Positions 1-11,927 of a stretch of 64,000 bases of DNA are shown here, piece after piece (the first letter of the stretch is position 1; each line of letters starts with the position of its first letter). The stretch spans positions 4,030,001 through 4,094,000 of the forward strand of contig JAVHKY010000034.1 of the NCBI GenBank assembly GCA_035079385.1, given 5' to 3'. The notes under the pieces were generated by a model. It was not told where the DNA came from and made no database searches. It saw only the letters and a list, made by a program, of their open reading frames with translations. The position numbers were made by a program, and so were the translations under genes. This DNA comes from Aspidiotus rigidus. Taxonomy: Eukaryota > Arthropoda > Insecta > Hemiptera > Diaspididae.

Positions 1-28
1 ATTCGGAGTCGAATTTCTCCCATGAATC

Positions 29-1340
<1,312 letters not shown>

Positions 1341-1604
1341 ATCATAGACAATTAGTTCAGAAAAGTACATATTGCACCATATGCAAACAAATCTGTCAAT
1401 TTAATGTGCTTAGAGTTGACTGTACACTTGTTGATCTTGATACAACAGAATGAAATGAAAAGAAGAACAAACTGAATCGCAATGTGGATGGCAACATTGG
1501 CAACACAACTCCAAGCATCTTCAAAACCCTCAGAATTGTGATACGTAATATTGACAGTCAAAGTTTAAGCTTTGTAGTAGATTCTGGAATGTTGTTGTAC
1601 ATAC

Positions 1605-1847
1605 CTTCAAGAATAGTAAACATATCTTTGGTGTTACAATTTGATGTTATAAGCATTTCCACAAAAGGATGATGAATATTATGTTCTAGATTTTGCACCA
1701 ATATTGGAATAATCTCTTTCGGAATTTCACTGTCTGTGACTAAATGTGAAATGGAGGATAACATATTCTTCCTCCAGAAGTCAGATTTTATATCATTCAA
1801 CAAGGTGTAGATTGTAGAAAATAATTCTGAATATGTATTGGGAGAAG
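1605..1847 (-). CDS. Exon-like segment, unknown protein
   Basis: On the minus strand a pyrimidine-rich acceptor (ttctacag) precedes an open frame of about 80 codons that ends at a good donor (gtatgt). The peptide begins around SPNTYSELFSTIYTLL and is leucine/isoleucine rich and helical, as in alpha-solenoid (HEAT/ARM-like) proteins, but I do not recognise the family. A second open stretch (1352-1561, with SEGFEDAWSCVANVAIH) follows in another phase and could be a further exon or decay. No start codon, stop or upstream exon was identified, so this may be an internal exon of a gene extending elsewhere or a pseudogene fragment. Confidence 0.3.
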
Positions 1848-2063
1848 CTGTAGAATATAAAAATATTTGAAATCCAAAAATACGATGAGAACATACAAAT
1901 ATAATATAATAATATACATATTACACTCAATTCACGTCACAGAATAAGCGACTAAATTGCCAAATTCACAGAATAGGCTGCTGAATTGACCAATTTATAA
2001 ATTAAGCACAAAATTTATTCAAATTATTAGTAATCATATATCGCATATTTTCCACAAAATTGT

Positions 2064-2658
2064 ATTTTGTAATTGGTAAATCTTGGAAATATAACAATAC
2101 ATCTTCCTTTTGTTTTTCTGATAGAGAATTATCCAAAATTTTATCAGTATTGAAAACAGTAATAATTTGGTTTGGTGATCATCAGAAAGAACATTCTTTC
2201 ATTGTATTCATCAATTTCTTTATTTGTTTTACACAAATGCATTATTCTATTATTTAGGAAGGGGTACTTATTTACAATTCTCTAAAATATTTAATTCTTT
2301 TTTACTGAAATTGCCAATGCCTAAATGAGTTAGAATTTTAGTATATTCTTTATCATCTTTCTGACAAATTATTTCAGTCAATCTGAATGATTTAAATAGC
2401 AACCATAGCGGATTTTCACATAACATACTGAAAGGATTTGACTTAAGGTAATTATCATAAATTAGACAATCGCCTATAAGATTTCATTGATTGAAATCAC
2501 CAAATAAAATTACATTGAGTCCACCAAAATATTTATCAATACCAAATATTTGAAGTAAATATTGATCAGTATCATGAAGCCTACAATTTCCAACCATACT
2601 AATTTCATTGTCTTGTTGGAGAAGAGGAATCACCAGAAGAGTGATGATGGTTAAAAAA
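2064..2658 (-). pseudogene. Pif1/Helitron-type helicase remnant, copy 1
   Basis: The minus-strand translation contains EISMVGNCRLHDTDQYLLQI then FGGLNVILFGDFNQ, which matches the Walker B/motif III part of Pif1-like helicases (usually DE-SMVG ... FGG-VI-GD-QL). Further on, NPLWLLFKSFRLTEI and CQKDDKEYTKILTHLGIGN match the next helicase segment. The leading aspartate of the DE pair is lost, and stops and frame changes follow near 2520 and 2265, so it is a dead fragment. In insect genomes such pieces usually come from Helitrons or from expanded Pif1-like families; I cannot tell which. Its last 335 bp are repeated at 3165-3499. Confidence 0.6.
2324..2658. repeat. 335-bp direct repeat, left copy
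   Basis: Nearly identical to 3165-3499 with a constant offset of 841 bases and no indel, differing by roughly ten substitutions by eye. It covers the conserved core of the Pif1-like remnant. Confidence 0.9.
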
Positions 2659-3164
2659 ATGGAGTACGAGATGGGCCGCCTGCCAGTTGGCTTCGTCCTC
2701 GGCTCCAACCTCAGCCTGGGCACTACCCTCTACGAACACTGCACCCTCTGTTTGGTTACCGCGGTCCACCATCAGCGGCTCCAACGACGATCCCTCCGTG
2801 TCCACCAGCCAGGGATACCGACTTCGCAGTATACGGGGTCGACCCCCAGCCTCACACTCCAAAGGCACACCAATCGCCATTGCTTCTGTTATTCAAACCA
2901 TATTCTGGACTCCTCGCAGTCGGTCTGTGCGCCGCCCACCAGCCACAACCATTGCCTCATCCCTCCGTATTTCATAGACGGACCGGATACCGCGCGAATC
3001 TCTGCAACGATTTACCCCTCGTTATTCCCCGCCATAGTATATATATATTTTCTTTTTTCCCTTCTTTCTTTTAACATACGACCCCACAACTTACTTGTAT
3101 ATTACTTCGGCAGCTCCTCCTGCGACCGGACGGACTATTATTTGTGCCTCCATTTCTTCACAAT
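2659..3164. other. GC-rich insert between the two helicase repeats, unassigned
   Basis: About 500 bp clearly richer in GC than the surroundings, open in more than one frame on both strands (for example 2608-3174 plus, 2605-2880 minus). No motif recognised. High GC and open frames fit retroelement coding sequence, but this is inference. Confidence 0.4.
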
Positions 3165-3499
3165 AATGAGTTAGAATTCCAGCATATTCTTTATCATCTT
3201 TCTGACAAATTATTTCAGCCAATCTAAATGATTTAAATAGCAACCATAGCGGATTTTCACATAACATACTGAAAGGATTTGACTTAAGGTAATTATCATA
3301 AATTAGACAATCACCTATAAGATTTCATTGATTGAAATCACCAAATAAAATTACATTGAATCCACCAAAATATTTATCAATATCAAATATTTGAAGTAAA
3401 TATTGATCAGTATCATGAAGCCTACAATTTCCAACCATACTAATTTCATTGTCTTGTTGGAGAGGAGGAATCACCAGAAGAGTGATTATGGTTAAAAAA
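3165..3499 (-). pseudogene. Pif1-like helicase remnant, copy 2
   Basis: Second copy of the 335-bp direct repeat. The minus frame again reads EISMVGNCRLHDTDQYLLQI and FGGFNVILFGDFNQ, with the same stop just after the GDFNQ motif, so both copies descend from one already broken sequence rather than from two independent insertions of an intact gene. Confidence 0.6.
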
Positions 3500-3935
3500 C
3501 TAGAGGACGTGATGGCGACCACCCTGTCAAGGATTGGTCAGAAGGCCGCCTCAGTGCAGGATAGTTCGGTTGCGGGGGTGTGGAATAATGGGAAGGATTG
3601 AAAGATGAAGAACTAGAGCTTACGCTATTCTGTTGTGGTGATCGCCAGACTGGTAAGAGTGAGGGAGGCTTTGGACTCCAGTCCCATGACGAACTACTTG
3701 AGGACCACCCCCCACCACGACCTCTACAGAGTGGCTGGAGAGGGGCTTCTGCTTTGCAATATTGGGGCTGGCGAGACTAGCGATACAGAGGCTCTGGCTG
3801 CCCTTTTGGTATGCGACTTGTCGATCCTGACGGACGACCCAAGCGGTAAAATTGCACGTGCCGGAACTCATTGAGTGTGGTGTTGGTAGGGACGGAATGA
3901 AGAGCTTTGAACATCTCTGTTCCTGCAAGCCTCAC
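3500..3935. other. GC-rich open region, unassigned
   Basis: A second GC-rich block directly after the helicase repeat. A plus frame at 3635-3874 encodes 79 aa (LRTTPHHDLYRVAGEGLLLC) and the minus strand is also open over 3620-3928. No family recognised. Base composition suggests transposon-derived sequence. Confidence 0.35.
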
Positions 3936-4400
3936 CTGCTCCTAGGATGTTTATCGACTGTTACGGCTTGTATTTCACCATTGTAAGTTTTTGTAATCAC
4001 GGGTATTTCATACACGCGACCAATATTTCGTTCCACGATTGATTTTTCATCGTTGAAAAACTCACGAACAACTAAGGAGCCTGTCCATTGCAATATACGT
4101 AACAATACTATATTAATATTATGTAATTGAGAAAATTAAATGGGAAACTATTCCTACATACCTGTTGAATCAACGACAATAAAATCACGTAACATTTTAT
4201 TATTTTTAACAGAACGTATCGCATTGTCGTGATGAAGCTTGAATGCACCTCCTTGAAACTGCGGCCATTTTCTTGGAATGTGGAGCCGTACGCGCGGTGC
4301 CAGCGATATCTGTAGGGCTCTAGCTAAAGCACAAGATGTAAATCGTGCATCAAAATTTGTTGTAGCGCAAAAACGCGAAACGTTAGATGTAAATTTTAAA
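3936..4400 (-). CDS. Two spliced exons, unknown protein
   Basis: On the minus strand an exon of about 240 bp (upper edge not fixed; it contains LARALQISLAPRVRLHIPRK) ends at 4162 with a strong donor (CAG|gtatgt). A matching acceptor (ggacag) starts the next exon at 4080, and the split codon restores glycine (phase 1). The second exon reads SLVVREFFNDEKSIVERNIG and either stops at 3932 or ends at a donor at 3935 (gtgagg). The clean phase match across an 81-bp intron is good evidence of a spliced gene or a recently dead one. I do not recognise the product. The open frame 4443-4700 (LADKVAFDDWQAELKVALIA) may be an upstream exon, but no good splice pair connects them. Confidence 0.4.
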
Positions 4401-4442
4401 TTTATGAAATTTGTATCTTAATTTTATCTTCAATTTGCGCCC

Positions 4443-4700
4443 TTACACAAGATCCCTAAGTCCAGGGACTAATTTCAAATGAGCTGCATCGAAGCGGCTA
4501 AGTGATAAATCTCGAAAGATATTGAGATGTTCCTCTTTATCTTCACTTTTACGTAACTCTCGATGAGAGTCTCCTTCTTCAGGAAAAAGAATTTCCAATA
4601 CGTCTTCGGCAATTAAGGCAACTTTCAGTTCTGCTTGCCAGTCATCAAAAGCTACTTTATCAGCCAACTTTGTTACAGTTTGGTGATTTACCTTCTTTCT
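4443..4700 (-). CDS. Acidic exon-like open frame, unknown
   Basis: Minus-strand frame of about 80 codons, rich in K, E and D (EDVLEILFPEEGDSHRELRK), ending at a TAA at 4443. It lies directly upstream of the two spliced exons at 3936-4400 and may belong to the same gene. No conserved domain recognised. Confidence 0.3.
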   Translation of the reverse strand, partial: RKKVNHQTVTKLADKVAFDDWQAELKVALIAEDVLEILFPEEGDSHRELRKSEDKEEHLNIFRDLSLSRFDAAHLKLVPGLRDLV

Positions 4701-5390
4701 ACTACTTTTCTGAGCCTAGTCATGGACGAAAATATCCTAAAAATTGACCAATAGCCAAATTTCTCAAAAATTGAAAATTATTCAAACTTTTATATTTCAC
4801 TTAATTTTTTCTCGACCATATTTATTTTCTTCGATCGTATTTAAGATATTCTGTATTAGACTCGATCGGTTTTTGTTTCTTAATTGCTAATACTTTCAAA
4901 TGTTGCTAAAAAATATTCAAAGTTCATTCGGACAACTTTTTCTTGACCACATTTATATTTTCTTCAAGCATATTACGATGTTCTGTATGAGACTCGATCA
5001 GTTTTTGTTTTTCAATTTCTGATACTTTCAAAATAATATTGCTCCGACGTCCTTCTTTCATCAGCTTCAACTTTTTCTTCATATTTCTTCAACTGTAAAG
5101 CTTCTTTCTGTTTTCCTGAAGCGTTTTTGCAGTACTGAATCATAGAACTTGAAATATTCAACTTCGTTATATCAAAATTTATTTGTCGTATGTGACTTGA
5201 CATTGAGCGACAAAAGTTCATAATTACAAAATACATTTCAATATCGAAACTTAAATCTAACAACAGACGAGTCAGAGTAAATATGAGTCCTGCTAGGTGT
5301 GTAGAATTGAATTCGTCTCTATCGTTTAAAATGGTATAAGATAGCAAACTCGATTAAGTGTAGTTCCATTTCCCGAACCCTCCCATGACG
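4700..5390. other. AT-rich non-coding stretch
   Basis: AT-rich sequence with two similar pieces around 4795-4870 and 4920-5010 (both contain a ctcgaccata/cttgaccaca-type block followed by tttttgttt). The minus frame 5012-5347 has no recognisable domain. Confidence 0.4.
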
Positions 5391-5404
5391 GAATTTTGAG
5401 TCGC

Positions 5405-5680
5405 GACCAATACCATAATTTTCTTCACATTTTGTTCAATTTTGTTCAACAAGTTTTAAATTTTGTTCACTCGTCGTTTCCCCGCTACATCCATTTCAAA
5501 TTCTGGGGGGCTGGGGAAATGCAGCCTCCCATCTTCGAATTTTGGGTTCAAATCCATGTGATAATTTTGTTCAATTTTGTTCAGGAGACTTTGGATTTTG
5601 TTCATCCATCATTTCTCCGCTACATATATTTAACATTTTGAGGCCTAAGGAAATGTATACACTTCCCCTCTAATTTATAA
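5405..5680. repeat. Two-copy degenerate repeat
   Basis: Two related segments (about 5408-5530 and 5560-5680) share the order: doubled 'attttgttca' block, then 'ttttgttcactcgtcgtttcc / ttttgttcatccatcatttct', then 'ccgctacat'. Function unknown. Confidence 0.6.
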
Positions 5681-5887
5681 GCAAAATTCACCCATATTTC
5701 ATCTCATATTTTGGGACCCACAGGCATGAAATACCCTTGCCTCTCCACCTTATTTTTGAACTTACATAATATTTCATTCTATTCAATTTTCTAAATAAAA
5801 TACTGTGCATAATTACAGGGTGCGCCAAAAAGATGTTGACAGTTGAATGGGAATTTGGGTTAAACCTGTCGTAGCGCAAAAACGCAA

Positions 5888-7095
5888 AACGCTCATTCTT
5901 CGTCATGAGCTCGTGGTAAGAGATCAGTCATGCCCCCGTGTTTGATATAGGTAGAGGAACCCGCGGAAATCTTCCCGGTTTCACGCAAAGGAGGGAATGA
6001 TAGCTCGAAGTTCATTGTTCGTCATGAGCTCGCGGTAAGAGACCCGTCATACCCCCGTGTTTGATACAGGCAGGGGAATCCGCAAAAATCTTTCCGGTTT
6101 CACGCGAAGGAAGAAATGATGAAGCTCGACGCTCATCTTTCGTCTTGAGCTCGCGGTGAGAGACCAGTTGGAGCCCTGTGTTCGATTTAATTGGGTGAGT
6201 ACGAGAAAATTCTCGTTGCTTCAGGCAGTGGAGAAAAACATACCGCGAAGATCGCGTCCCAGTGTGACCTCGCAAGGAGAGAACTGTAACAGCCCCGTTT
6301 TATCTGAGCAGGTGAATTCAAGAAAATTCTCGTCTTGTCAGCCAGTGCAGAGAAGGATATCCCGAGACCGTCGTTCATTAAGCTTCCCGTGAGAGAACGA
6401 CCAAGGCGCTGTGTTTGATCCTTCACGTGTCTTTACGCAAAATTTTACAGATTCACCCGCCTCTATTGAACAGGGGGTCTCCCACCGCGAGCTCATGACC
6501 GAAGACAGACTTCAGAGTAACCTTGCCACCTTTGTGTCAAACAACGAGATTTTTTGTAAATTTGCCCTTCCTATTACGAAACCCCTTCAATCTCTCAAAA
6601 GACGAGCTTCACGGAATCACTCCCTCCCTCGCGTGAACGTACGAGAATTCATCTGCCACTATCGAACACAGGGCCTCAGTCGATCTTTTACCGCGAGTAT
6701 GTAATGGAAAACGAAGTCGCCGTTATCATTATCTCCTTCGCCCAAAACAACAGGGGTTTTAGTAGAAGCACACGCCTCCCGAGCGTTCGTCTGCCTCAAT
6801 CAAATACTGAGCTGTAGCTGATCGCTCATCACGAGCAAGACCGAATATGCGGTATCCTCCCATTGTCTGAATCAAGGAGTTTTTGCACTTTGGCCCGCTT
6901 CGTTCATAGGTGGGGCGTCAGTTGATCTTTCATCGCAAGCATGCAACAGAAGACCAACTTTGCGCTCTTTGACTGAAAGAACGAGAGTTTTCGCACTTTT
7001 TCCCGCTTTGATCATGCGCAGAGCCCTTGTCGGTCTCTCACTACGAACCTTCAACGGAAAATGAATTTGTCGTCTCCCTCGCAAAGAATTCGTCA
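5888..7095. repeat. Degenerate tandem array, period about 119 bp, roughly 10 copies
   Basis: Landmarks recur every 117-120 bases: 'cccgtgtttgata' type blocks at about 5936, 6055, 6174, 6292, 6411 and 6528, each preceded by a 'cgtcatgagctcgcggtaagaga' type block and followed by a 'cggtttcacgc' type block. Later copies (6660-7095) are more diverged. The array is richer in GC than its flanks, and the first units stay partly open on both strands because the period is close to 40 codons (minus units read like FADSPACIKHGGMTGLLPRA). It stops abruptly at about 7100-7135, where a Gypsy integrase fragment begins. Confidence 0.75.
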
Positions 7096-7138
7096 AAAGT
7101 TGACCATACTTTGATAAATATTCTTATTATTATAATAA

Positions 7139-7394
7139 AGGTAGAAAAGAGTGGACGATTCAGGAAGGCGACAAAGTAATGCTCAAGACACCCTCCCCTC
7201 AAAAAATGAACAAAAGATTCACAGGTCCGTTTACAGTCACCAAAGTTTTAGGGCCTTCATCTATCACCATTGACCATCCGGACAGAGGAAGACATACTGT
7301 CCATATCACAAGACTCCGTAAATATTACGACAGACAACCAGTAGATTCAAATACTACTAACGATCGCGACAAATACGCAAACCAAGCAATATAA
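7139..7394 (+). pseudogene. Gypsy-type integrase C-terminal fragment
   Basis: The plus frame reads WTIQEGDKVMLKTPSPQKMN, then RFTGPFTVTKVLGPSSITID and HTVHITRLRKYYD. This is the SH3-like chromatin/DNA-binding tail of Ty3/Gypsy integrase (GD-V-L ... F-GP--V--VLGP ... VH--RLR-YY). Only the last 80 or so residues remain. The left edge joins the 119-bp array directly, so the rest of the polyprotein is missing. Confidence 0.75.
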
Positions 7395-7795
7395 TTTTTT
7401 TTTAAAAACAAAAAACAAAAAAAAAAAAAAAATACGTACGTATCAGGAAATTTTTTTTTTCAACATACGAAAAGAAACAAAAAAGAAAATAATAAGTTGA
7501 TGAATGATAAAAGAATTTCATTGAAGATGATAAAATTTGAGAAAAGAAATTTTTTATACCGAACCACTGATTCAAATATGGCCAGGCCGTCCTTTACATA
7601 ATACTTGGGTTTCACATTCTTCCTTTTTGTGTTCCGAAAAAATAAATGAAAAGCGCTTAAAAAATAAAGTTTATCCATAATTTTATATGCACTCTTCCTC
7701 CCTCATATTTTCAAAGACATTCTCCCTGCCATCCCTGATCTTTTACCACCTATCCATTTAAATTAACACATGTCAAACACCATATTATATTACAA
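7395..7795. other. A/T-rich stretch, no gene
   Basis: Contains an A-rich run (about 7400-7430) just after the integrase stop and other homopolymer runs. The minus ORF 7460-7678 is hydrophobic and low in complexity and is judged chance. Confidence 0.5.
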
Positions 7796-8275
7796 TCAAG
7801 ATACGTACTTGTGAACATCACCATCGTGCGTCCGTACCATGGGCGTTTCCACATCTTCATTGGACGGCACAGAAGAAGGACCTACACTGGCATCCGCCAC
7901 CGGCAACTCTACCCAAACGTCTGAGGGGGCAGTTCCCAAAATCGAGCTTACATCGTCAACGCTCATGGGCTCAAACCCAACCATGGACAATGCCATCGCC
8001 AACTCGGCCTCCGCGTGCGTTCGATTAATACAATGGACACACATGTGCCAATTTCTTCTGTACATCACCTCATGTACCAATTCGTTATACTGAATTTGCA
8101 TATGTCTCACCGAACAAAGTAAATACGTAACTCGCCGCATCACGTCGGCCACCAATTCCGACAATTCTTGAAGATCACGTTCCATATTGTACAAAAACAA
8201 CGGGCACAAAGAAATTATACAAAAAAATAATAAATGCAGGAAAACAAAAAAAGTTATCTTAAAAATAGTCAACAA
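7796..8275 (-). CDS. Unknown ORF, up to 159 aa
   Basis: A minus-strand open frame. From an internal methionine (residue 31, MERDLQELSELVADVMRRVT) the protein has normal composition: a helical N-terminal half, a Cys/His cluster (WHMCVHCINRTH) and an acidic, proline/valine-rich tail (PVADASVGPSSVPSNEDVE). The 30 residues before that methionine come from AT-rich sequence and look like a membrane segment or chance extension, so I prefer the internal start. A donor-like CAA|gtacgt lies near the end, so it could be spliced. It faces the Gypsy integrase fragment tail to tail. No family recognised. Confidence 0.35.
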   Translation of the reverse strand: MLTIFKITFFVFLHLLFFCIISLCPLFLYNMERDLQELSELVADVMRRVTYLLCSVRHMQIQYNELVHEVMYRRNWHMCVHCINRTHAEAELAMALSMVGFEPMSVDDVSSILGTAPSDVWVELPVADASVGPSSVPSNEDVETPMVRTHDGDVHKYVS

Positions 8276-8340
8276 TGGAGATCAAAAAATAACACAAAAA
8301 TAGAATAATAAAAAAGGAACGGAACCACAAGTCGTTAACA

Positions 8341-9075
8341 TCAGCGAATGAAAAGTAATGTTGAGCTGCGATAGGTCTTCAGCTGGAGTCGATGGTACCA
8401 GACAGAGGAGCAGTACTTGGCAAGCGAAAAGATCAGTCCCTGGAACATTACTTTCCGCGCTTTGAAGCTGTATCCGTACAGGTTGCGGGCAAGTTTCTGG
8501 AGGAGGAGGATGCGTTTCATCATCTTTTCCTCCATGTACTCGAGGTGTGCCTCGAATTTCAGTTTGTTATCTATCATCACGCCAAGGTAATTGATGACCT
8601 TGGACGCTTTGATAGTGTAACCAAGCACTGTAAAGGTGATGTCTTGACCATTTCCTCTACTGTACAGTGGGAATTGATACTTCCCAATGTTGAGGAGCAG
8701 GCCGGAGGTTTTGAGGGAGTTAGAGACCTTGGTAATGCAGTCTCTTACTCCCTCTTCCAGATCCTCTCTTGTGTCTGCAGATGCGATGACTATGGTGTCA
8801 TCCGCATACACAAAGATATCAGGGTAGTCCTGCTCCACTTGGTTGATTAGTATGTCGTACATAACATTCCATAGTGTGGGGGCCAGTACTGAACCTTGAG
8901 GGCAGCCCCGTTCCAGTGTCGTATTCTGGCCCTCGCAATGTACTGTACGGTCGCACAAGTAGGAAGAAATGGTCCTTATCAGGTATTGTGGTACATTTGC
9001 CGCCGCTAGCTGCTCTAGGATACCATTCCATTCGATGTGGTCGAAGGCTCCTTTGATATCCAGAGACCTACCGGT
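8341..9075 (-). pseudogene. R1/LOA-like non-LTR reverse transcriptase fragment
   Basis: The frame contains the RT palm signatures LDIKGAFDHIEWNGIL, RGCPQGSVLAPTLWNVMYD and FVYADDTIVIASA, followed by the INYLGVMID thumb-side motif. The GAFD and CPQGSV-P-LWN wording is typical of the R1/LOA group. The catalytic YADD is intact, but the endonuclease, the first RT motifs and the C-terminus are missing: coding homology starts abruptly near 9075 beside a poly-pyrimidine tract and is lost after about 8400. It is therefore truncated at both ends and dead. Confidence 0.8.
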
Positions 9076-9166
9076 ACCTTTTTTTTCTTCTTTTTTTTTG
9101 GGCTTCCCCAGTTGGAACTTGCTCCATTGGGCCCGTTTATTCCGCGTTAAGACAATATTATAGACT

Positions 9167-9201
9167 AACCCTTGCAGAGAGATCGCTCTCTGCAAGGGGT
9201 T
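9167..9201. repeat. Short perfect-stem inverted repeat
   Basis: AACCCTTGCAGAGAG is followed after about four bases by its reverse complement with one extra G, giving a hairpin of about 15 bp. It lies 90 bp upstream of the RT fragment and could be an element end. Confidence 0.7.
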
Positions 9202-9548
9202 TTATCATAGAGAAATATTCTCGCAAAGAGTAAAGAAAACTGGTCATACTCAAGGGTTGCCCGCAGAGACTTGTCGAGTTGACTTATGCACCGGACAGGT
9301 TTCCCTTTTGTACTTCGGCTATTAATCATCCACTCAGTTGCCCCAATTGATCTAACAGTGATCTCAGGGCAGCTGGGAGGAAAAAAGTAGATTGGGAGGT
9401 ACAATACAGGGGGGGGGACTCCTCTACATATCCCTAAATAAGTGGGGTAGAGGGGACCTGATACTAATTACAAGATATTAAGTGTTATATAAATAATACA
9501 ATTGTAAAAATTATGTGTTGGTTACAATCTTACTTCTATACCTGTATT

Positions 9549-9826
9549 AGTAGTAAGTAAAGATCCGCAGGGCGTGTCCAGTACTCCACTTTTGGTCGAT
9601 GGTTACAGGGAGATAACCGCCTTCCCCAGGAGCAGGACAGCCGATTGCGGTGTGATGGTGGTTGTGAGACATGTACATTTGCATAGGTGGATTAATTAAC
9701 ATCTTACTCTAAGCTGAAATAGTAGAAGTAAATGTTGATCCGCAGCAGATTGCCCAGTACTCCACTTTTGGTCGATGGTTACAGGGAGAAACCGCCTTCC
9801 CCAGTAGTTGGGCATCCGGATGCGAC
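9549..9826. repeat. Two direct copies of a roughly 100-bp repeat
   Basis: Segments at about 9549-9650 and 9721-9826 share long identities ('cagtactccacttttggtcg', 'atggttacaggga') and the tail 'accgccttcccca'. Tandem repeats of this size are common in LINE 3' regions, but the link is inference. Confidence 0.75.
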
Positions 9827-9922
9827 CTACCGGTACCTATTTTAATTTAATTAGGTAATCTTGATTCAGTACTGAAATTATTATTTGGTTAGTAGAATTG
9901 TGGTTTGAATAGATCAAATTTC

Positions 9923-10870
9923 TGTGACGTCACATTGCAGACTGCATCTTCCAGACCAGTAGGCCGTGAATTTATTTGCACGTAAATTTCCATAAGAGAA
10001 TGGAGAGCCTGCGAAAACTGAAAATATTTAAATAATGAAGGATTTATTTAGAATAAAAAGTTGATTTTCATAAAGCCGATTGAAAGATCACTTTTACGGA
10101 CTGATAACTGTAATATGATGACATACAAGAATATAATCACACTACTAATGGCATTCCACAAATTGCACGGATACAAATGTGAACAAGGATGCAGGTTACC
10201 TGTACAGAATGTAGACCGCCTTTCATAGACGATTGTACTTTACATTCATAGGTCGTTTGATTATCACAATCTTGGTAGTTAAAAGTTCTAAGATGTTGAC
10301 TTATTAGATGATTTTCACCTCTATCTTGTAAATTTTAGGAGTCCGGCTCCAAATAAGAACGAATTTTCCTGAGAGTTAGCGTTTTGAAGATGGAGGAAGG
10401 TCCTCCATCTCTAGTACAATCATTTCAATCAATCTACCACATTGTTGTATTTCTATTACTGGAAACAATACAAATTTATACAGGCACATCGACGTTTTCA
10501 AAAGAGAATTCAACGTCTGAATGTCTAATAAGTACATAGTCGATAGTGTTAGCTACTTCATTGGCAAAGGAAGAAAATACTGTACAGACAAGCGACTGCC
10601 GGCACCTGATAACAGTGATGGCCGATAGGCTAAAGGCAAGCTAACTTCAAACCTATTAACTTGTTGAAAATCCGAGTAAAAGGTAATACTTATGTAAAAT
10701 GAAGTTTGTAGTTTCGGCTTTATGAAAATCAACTTTTTATTCTAAATAAATCCTTCATTATTTAAATATTTTCAGTTTTCGCAGGTTCTCTATTCTCTTA
10801 TGGAAATTTACATGCAAATAAATTCACGGCCTATTGGTCTGGAAGATGCAGTCTGCAGTGTGACGTCACA
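9923..10870. mobile_element. 948-bp element with 157-bp terminal inverted repeats (MITE or foldback type)
   Basis: The left arm 9923-10079 is the reverse complement of the right arm 10714-10870 over 157 bases with five mismatches by eye (about 97%). Both ends carry the palindrome TGTGACGTCACA as the outermost sequence. The 634-bp middle has no convincing open frame, so the copy is non-autonomous. No clear target duplication was found. Long TIRs of this type occur in several DNA-transposon superfamilies, and I cannot assign one. Confidence 0.9.
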
Positions 10871-10902
10871 CAAAAATCAATCTAGTAATAGTGAACGATC
10901 GA

Positions 10903-11033
10903 GGCTTTTTATTTTTTGTTTTCGGGACCTTTACGAGGAAAGATCCTGTCGTTCTACTACATCGATCAGATTAACGTCCACGAGTTCAGCAATGCGAAGT
11001 GCTCCACTTATGCCAAAAATAGCGGCAACCTAA
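10903..11033 (-). pseudogene. Possible tyrosine-recombinase-like exon remnant
   Basis: After a consensus acceptor (cttgttag) the minus strand reads VAAIFGISGALRIAELVDVN then LIDVVERQDLSS and stops. The FG-SGALR-AELV pattern resembles the segment with the first catalytic arginine in eukaryotic tyrosine recombinases (Crypton- or DIRS-like proteins). An upstream exon-like stretch (11125-11215) ends at a donor (gtgagt) in roughly the right place. Only this short piece is present, next to the right end of the long-TIR element. The assignment is tentative. Confidence 0.3.
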
Positions 11034-11925
11034 CAAGAATGAAGAAACAGAGAAATAATAAACTACCATAGAAATGTAAAGTATGAATAATAGAGGCATG
11101 CATGGGAATAATACTCACTTTCATCGTTTCTTATGGCGAATTTACTCGTACATTGGGCGTTGTCTCCAACAAACGTAGTGTTATTCGACACGGTTGGAAA
11201 TAATTGAAATAAATTGTAACATTTTTTCGCTTAACGCACCCTAAGAAATTCCACTTCAAAAACTTGTCCTAAATATTTTCCTATTGATTGTAAGCGATCC
11301 ACTTTGTGCTGAATTCGTTTGCTAGATAGATTCCTAAAACCTTGGTGACAAAATGGTGTTTTCCCATTTGAATTTACAGCGGCATTCCAGGTTACCCTAA
11401 CTTTGATAAAGCAAGTGCGGTAAGGGAAGAAGACTCGACGCTTGCGCGCCACCGCTCTGTCAAGTCCGAATTGAATTGAGGGTAATCTGTAGAGGAATCT
11501 GCATGCATTTAATTCTAAAATATCGTCAATCTGCCACTGTTGTAATTAATTTACGGCAAATCACATTCTTTGCAAGAAAACGAAAAAAAAAAAAAAAACG
11601 GGAACTTTGTTGAAAATGAAAAATACAGATAGAAAAACAGTGAAAATAGATGATTACATCTCGAATAATCCGTTCCATTTCTAATTTCAGATTTTCTTCC
11701 ACAAACAATAAATTATGAATTAATAAGTTTAATATTGAAACAAAAATATTTATAATTTAAAAACAAAACAACTAGATCTTCCGAATATCATCAGTGGTTT
11801 GTATTTAACTGCTCGAATCGAGTTTCTGGTTTTTTCTTGGAACCATTTCTCCTACGTCAAGCTCAATTCGGTCCATTATGCAGTTCAAACACGTATTTAC
11901 CAATTTATTGTTTTTGATTTTTGAG
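11034..11925. other. Stretch without a recognised gene
   Basis: Contains the minus frame 11231-11452 (VFFPYRTCFIKVRVTW), whose composition is ordinary but whose family is unknown, and an A-rich run near 11584-11600. Nothing else supported. Confidence 0.4.
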
Positions 11926-11927
11926 CA

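Noticed and set aside
2608..3174. 188-aa ORF in the GC-rich insert
   Set aside because: Three overlapping frames on both strands are open and none has a motif, so no single CDS can be supported; kept only as an unassigned region.
8392..9163. Plus-strand ORFs over the R1-like fragment
   Set aside because: Shadows of the minus-strand reverse transcriptase frame.
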